Source of the DNA: an uncultured Verrucomicrobiota bacterium
GTDB taxonomy: Bacteria; Verrucomicrobiota; Verrucomicrobiia; Limisphaerales; JADLHS01
Reading direction: 5' to 3'
Assembly: GCA_937894935.1 (NCBI GenBank)
Contig: CALAYC010000087.1
Coordinates: forward strand, 1 to 5,897
DNA: 5,897 bases
The notes below the pieces were generated by a model that saw only the letters and a program-made list of their open reading frames with translations, had not been told where the DNA came from and ran no database searches. This document shows positions 3,984 to 5,897 of this stretch, in pieces. Position 1 is the first letter of the stretch. Each line of letters starts with the position of its first letter. A program made the position numbers and the translations under genes.

Positions 3984-5897
3984 ATGTCGTCTGAAGCGCA
4001 ACTCACTCCCATGATGGCGCAGTATCGCCGCATCAAAAGCGAACTGCCCAAGGACGCGCTGTTGCTTTTTCGCCTCGGCGATTTCTATGAAATGTTTTTT
4101 GAGGACGCCAAGGAAGGCGCACAGTTGATCAACCTGGCGCTTACCGCCCGCAACGGCGTTCCCATGTGCGGCCTGCCGTTTCACGCTGCGAACGGTTATA
4201 TCAGCCGTCTGCTCAAAGCTGGTCGCAAGGTCGCCATTTGCGAACAGACTGAGGACGCTAAACCTGGCAAACTCGTCAATCGTCAGGTCACGCAAATTCT
4301 ATCGCCGGGAACACACTTCGATGAACGGATGCTGGTTGCGGAGCGAAATAACTTTCTCGCCGCCGTGGTTGGCGGCGGCAGCAATTTCGGTCTCGCGCTG
4401 ATTGACCTGACGACGGGTGATTTTCTTACGACCGAAGTTGAGTCGGAAGCCGCGTTGCTCACGGAACTCGAACGCCTGCGTCCGGCCGAGATTGTGCACC
4501 CGATGGAAGCGACTTCGTTGCGGGATTTGTTGCGCAGTTCCGGGTGGACGGTCAGCGCGTACGATGACTGGACGTTCGCTCCGCAAACGGCTGTGTTCAC
4601 CGTGCGTGACCATTTCAAAGTCGCGTCGCTGGATGGCTTCGGATTGAAAGAGCGCACGATGGCGATCGGCGCGGCAGGCGGCGCGTTGCATTATCTCACG
4701 CAAAATCTCCGGCGCGACGTCAAACACCTCACGCGCCTTTCGTTCTATCAACGCACGGATTACCTCGCGCTCGATTACACGACGTTGCGGCATCTGGAAA
4801 TCCTCGAACCGCAACATCGCGATGCGCCGCGCAATGCGTGTCTCTATGGCGCGGTGAACAAAACCGTCACGCCGATGGGCGCGCGGCTCTTGCGTAACTG
4901 GCTTTCGCAGCCGCTTGCCGCCGTCGAACCGATTCGCCAACGCCAGGAAACGGTTGCTACGTTTATTGAAAATGGGCATGGGCTCGACACCTTTCGCACC
5001 CAACTCGGCAATGTTCGCGATCTGGAACGCACTTTGAGCCGACTCAGCACCGGCAGCGGCAACGCCCGCGACCTCGTCGTGCTGCGTCAGGCGCTGGAGC
5101 AAATTCCCGCGCTGAAGCAGACGCTGTCTTCGGTGGGGCGAGCGTCGCCGCGAGCCGACGCATTAGTGCAAACAGTCCCCGAGGCGCGCGAGGACGCTCG
5201 CCCCACCAGCTTGCTCGAGAACCTCGCCGCGCAACTCACCGATTCACCCGACCTCGTCGAATTGATCAGTCGCGCTATCGTGGACGAGCCACCACTCGCG
5301 GTGAAGGAAGGCGGCATGATTCGCGACGGTTTCAGCGCGGAACTGGATGAACTTCGCAACGCTCAGCGCAGCGGCAAGGATTGGCTCGCCAAGTTGCAGC
5401 AGGACGAAATCGAACGCACCGGCATCACGTCGCTCAAAGTGCGTTTCAATTCGGTCTTCGGCTATTACATCGAAGTCACCAAGTCGAATCTCGACAAAGT
5501 TCCGCCGCATTACATCCGTAAGCAAACGGTTGCAAACGGCGAGCGTTTCATCACGCCTGAGTTGAAGGAAATGGAAGGCAAAATCCTCGGCGCAGAAGAA
5601 CGTAGCGTGAAGTTGGAATACGAACTCTTTCAACGTCTCCGCGAACAGGTGCTCGGCCAACTCGCCACCATTCAGCAAACCGCAACCGCTCTCGCGCAAC
5701 TCGACGTACTAGCCTCTTTTGCTGAAATCGCGCGACTGCATGATTATTGTCGCCCGACGGTCAGCGATGAAGGTTTATTGCAAATCACTGATGGCCGTCA
5801 TCCGGTGTTGGAGCAGAGTCTGATTGATGAGCGTTTTGTGCCGAATGATGTCAGTCTTGAGTCTCCTCCTAACTTTTATGATAATGGTATGGAAGGT
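3984..5897 (+). CDS. mutS: DNA mismatch repair protein MutS, 3'-partial
   Basis: MutS recognises mismatched bases and recruits MutL. The frame is open from ATG 3984 to the window end (638 codons); the ATPase domain lies beyond. The N-terminal domain has LTPMMAQYRRIK and GDFYEMF, with Phe34 and Glu36 of the mismatch-reading Phe-X-Glu motif, so this is a MutS1-type repair protein and not MutS2. Next come PMCGLPFHA, KVAICEQ and ILSPGTHFDE (domain I end), the connector, and core domain III (TVTPMGARLLRNWL, VRDLERTLSRL). The clamp follows (FNSVFGYYIEVTKS, ERFITPELKEME), then DGRHPVLEQ before the ATPase. Residues about 384-408 are an extra segment encoded by a palindromic repeat (5132-5207). The ATG suits the family N-terminus; Met10 is a less likely alternative. 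No Shine-Dalgarno sequence is seen. The linker after FVPNDVSLES also looks long for the family. Confidence 0.97.
   Translation, partial: MSSEAQLTPMMAQYRRIKSELPKDALLLFRLGDFYEMFFEDAKEGAQLINLALTARNGVPMCGLPFHAANGYISRLLKAGRKVAICEQTEDAKPGKLVNRQVTQILSPGTHFDERMLVAERNNFLAAVVGGGSNFGLALIDLTTGDFLTTEVESEAALLTELERLRPAEIVHPMEATSLRDLLRSSGWTVSAYDDWTFAPQTAVFTVRDHFKVASLDGFGLKERTMAIGAAGGALHYLTQNLRRDVKHLTRLSFYQRTDYLALDYTTLRHLEILEPQHRDAPRNACLYGAVNKTVTPMGARLLRNWLSQPLAAVEPIRQRQETVATFIENGHGLDTFRTQLGNVRDLERTLSRLSTGSGNARDLVVLRQALEQIPALKQTLSSVGRASPRADALVQTVPEAREDARPTSLLENLAAQLTDSPDLVELISRAIVDEPPLAVKEGGMIRDGFSAELDELRNAQRSGKDWLAKLQQDEIERTGITSLKVRFNSVFGYYIEVTKSNLDKVPPHYIRKQTVANGERFITPELKEMEGKILGAEERSVKLEYELFQRLREQVLGQLATIQQTATALAQLDVLASFAEIARLHDYCRPTVSDEGLLQITDGRHPVLEQSLIDERFVPNDVSLESPPNFYDNGMEG
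5132..5207. repeat. REP/BIME-like inverted repeat pair embedded in mutS
   Basis: GGTGGGGCGAGCGTC (5132-5146) is repeated as its exact reverse complement at 5193-5207. Extending inward, the left unit 5132-5156 and the reverse complement of 5183-5207 agree at 22 of 25 positions, differing at unit positions 16, 17 and 21, with a 26-nt spacer between them. The pair therefore looks like two inverted copies of one ~25-nt element. It lies wholly inside mutS and is read in frame as VGRASPRA, then a spacer peptide, then AREDARPT; the opposite strand also reads VGRASSRA. E. coli MutS, aligned from memory, lacks about 22 residues here, consistent with insertion of roughly 75 bases. No transposase or target-site duplication is evident. 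Confidence 0.8.

Noticed and set aside
4299..5102. 267-codon minus-strand ORF, plus others at 4283-4657 and 5244-5699
   Set aside because: They are shadows of mutS, whose plus-strand frame shows clear family motifs throughout. The antisense products are Arg/Ala-rich with no domain.
1..5897. CRISPR array, prophage, defence island or transposase
   Set aside because: No regularly spaced direct repeats and no proteins of these classes were seen. The only repeat-type elements are the palindromes listed.

Overview
The window looks like a chromosomal, housekeeping-type segment of a moderately GC-rich Gram-negative bacterium. I infer Verrucomicrobiota, perhaps the Pedosphaera/Limisphaerales side. 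The grounds are soft: the style of the PAS-linked HPK7 kinase, the DUF4202 protein, start codons without Shine-Dalgarno sequences, and a palindromic repeat reading V-G-R-A-S-(S/P)-R-A, a peptide I associate with spurious ORFs in that phylum. No database search was possible.

Layout. Bases 3-1457 (+) hold a two-component pair: the C-terminal part of a PAS/HisKA_3 histidine kinase (gene begins outside the window), then a NarL/FixJ-type response regulator 6 bp downstream. Next is a 236-bp GC-rich, hairpin-rich spacer without a credible gene, then tRNA-Ser(GCU) at 1694-1786 with encoded CCA and a T-rich tail. On the minus strand, a DUF4202 protein (2824-2216) and a small VOC/glyoxalase-fold protein (2209-1826) lie 6 bp apart, probably as one operon. 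A 137-bp divergent spacer separates them from a plus-strand DHH/DHHA1 phosphoesterase (2962-3891). A perfect 9-bp inverted repeat follows, and then mutS (3984 to the window end, 3'-truncated before Walker A).

The gene blocks look functionally independent: signalling, tRNA, a small uncharacterised operon, a nucleotide/nucleic-acid phosphoesterase and mismatch repair. I see no prophage, transposase, CRISPR array or toxin-antitoxin locus.

The most interesting observation is inside mutS. An inverted pair of about 25-nt units (5132-5156 and 5183-5207), with perfect 15-nt outer arms, sits in the coding sequence and preserves the frame. It adds a segment of about 25 residues that E. coli MutS lacks at that position. 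It looks like a REP/BIME-like palindromic element that entered an essential repair gene as an in-frame peptide insertion.
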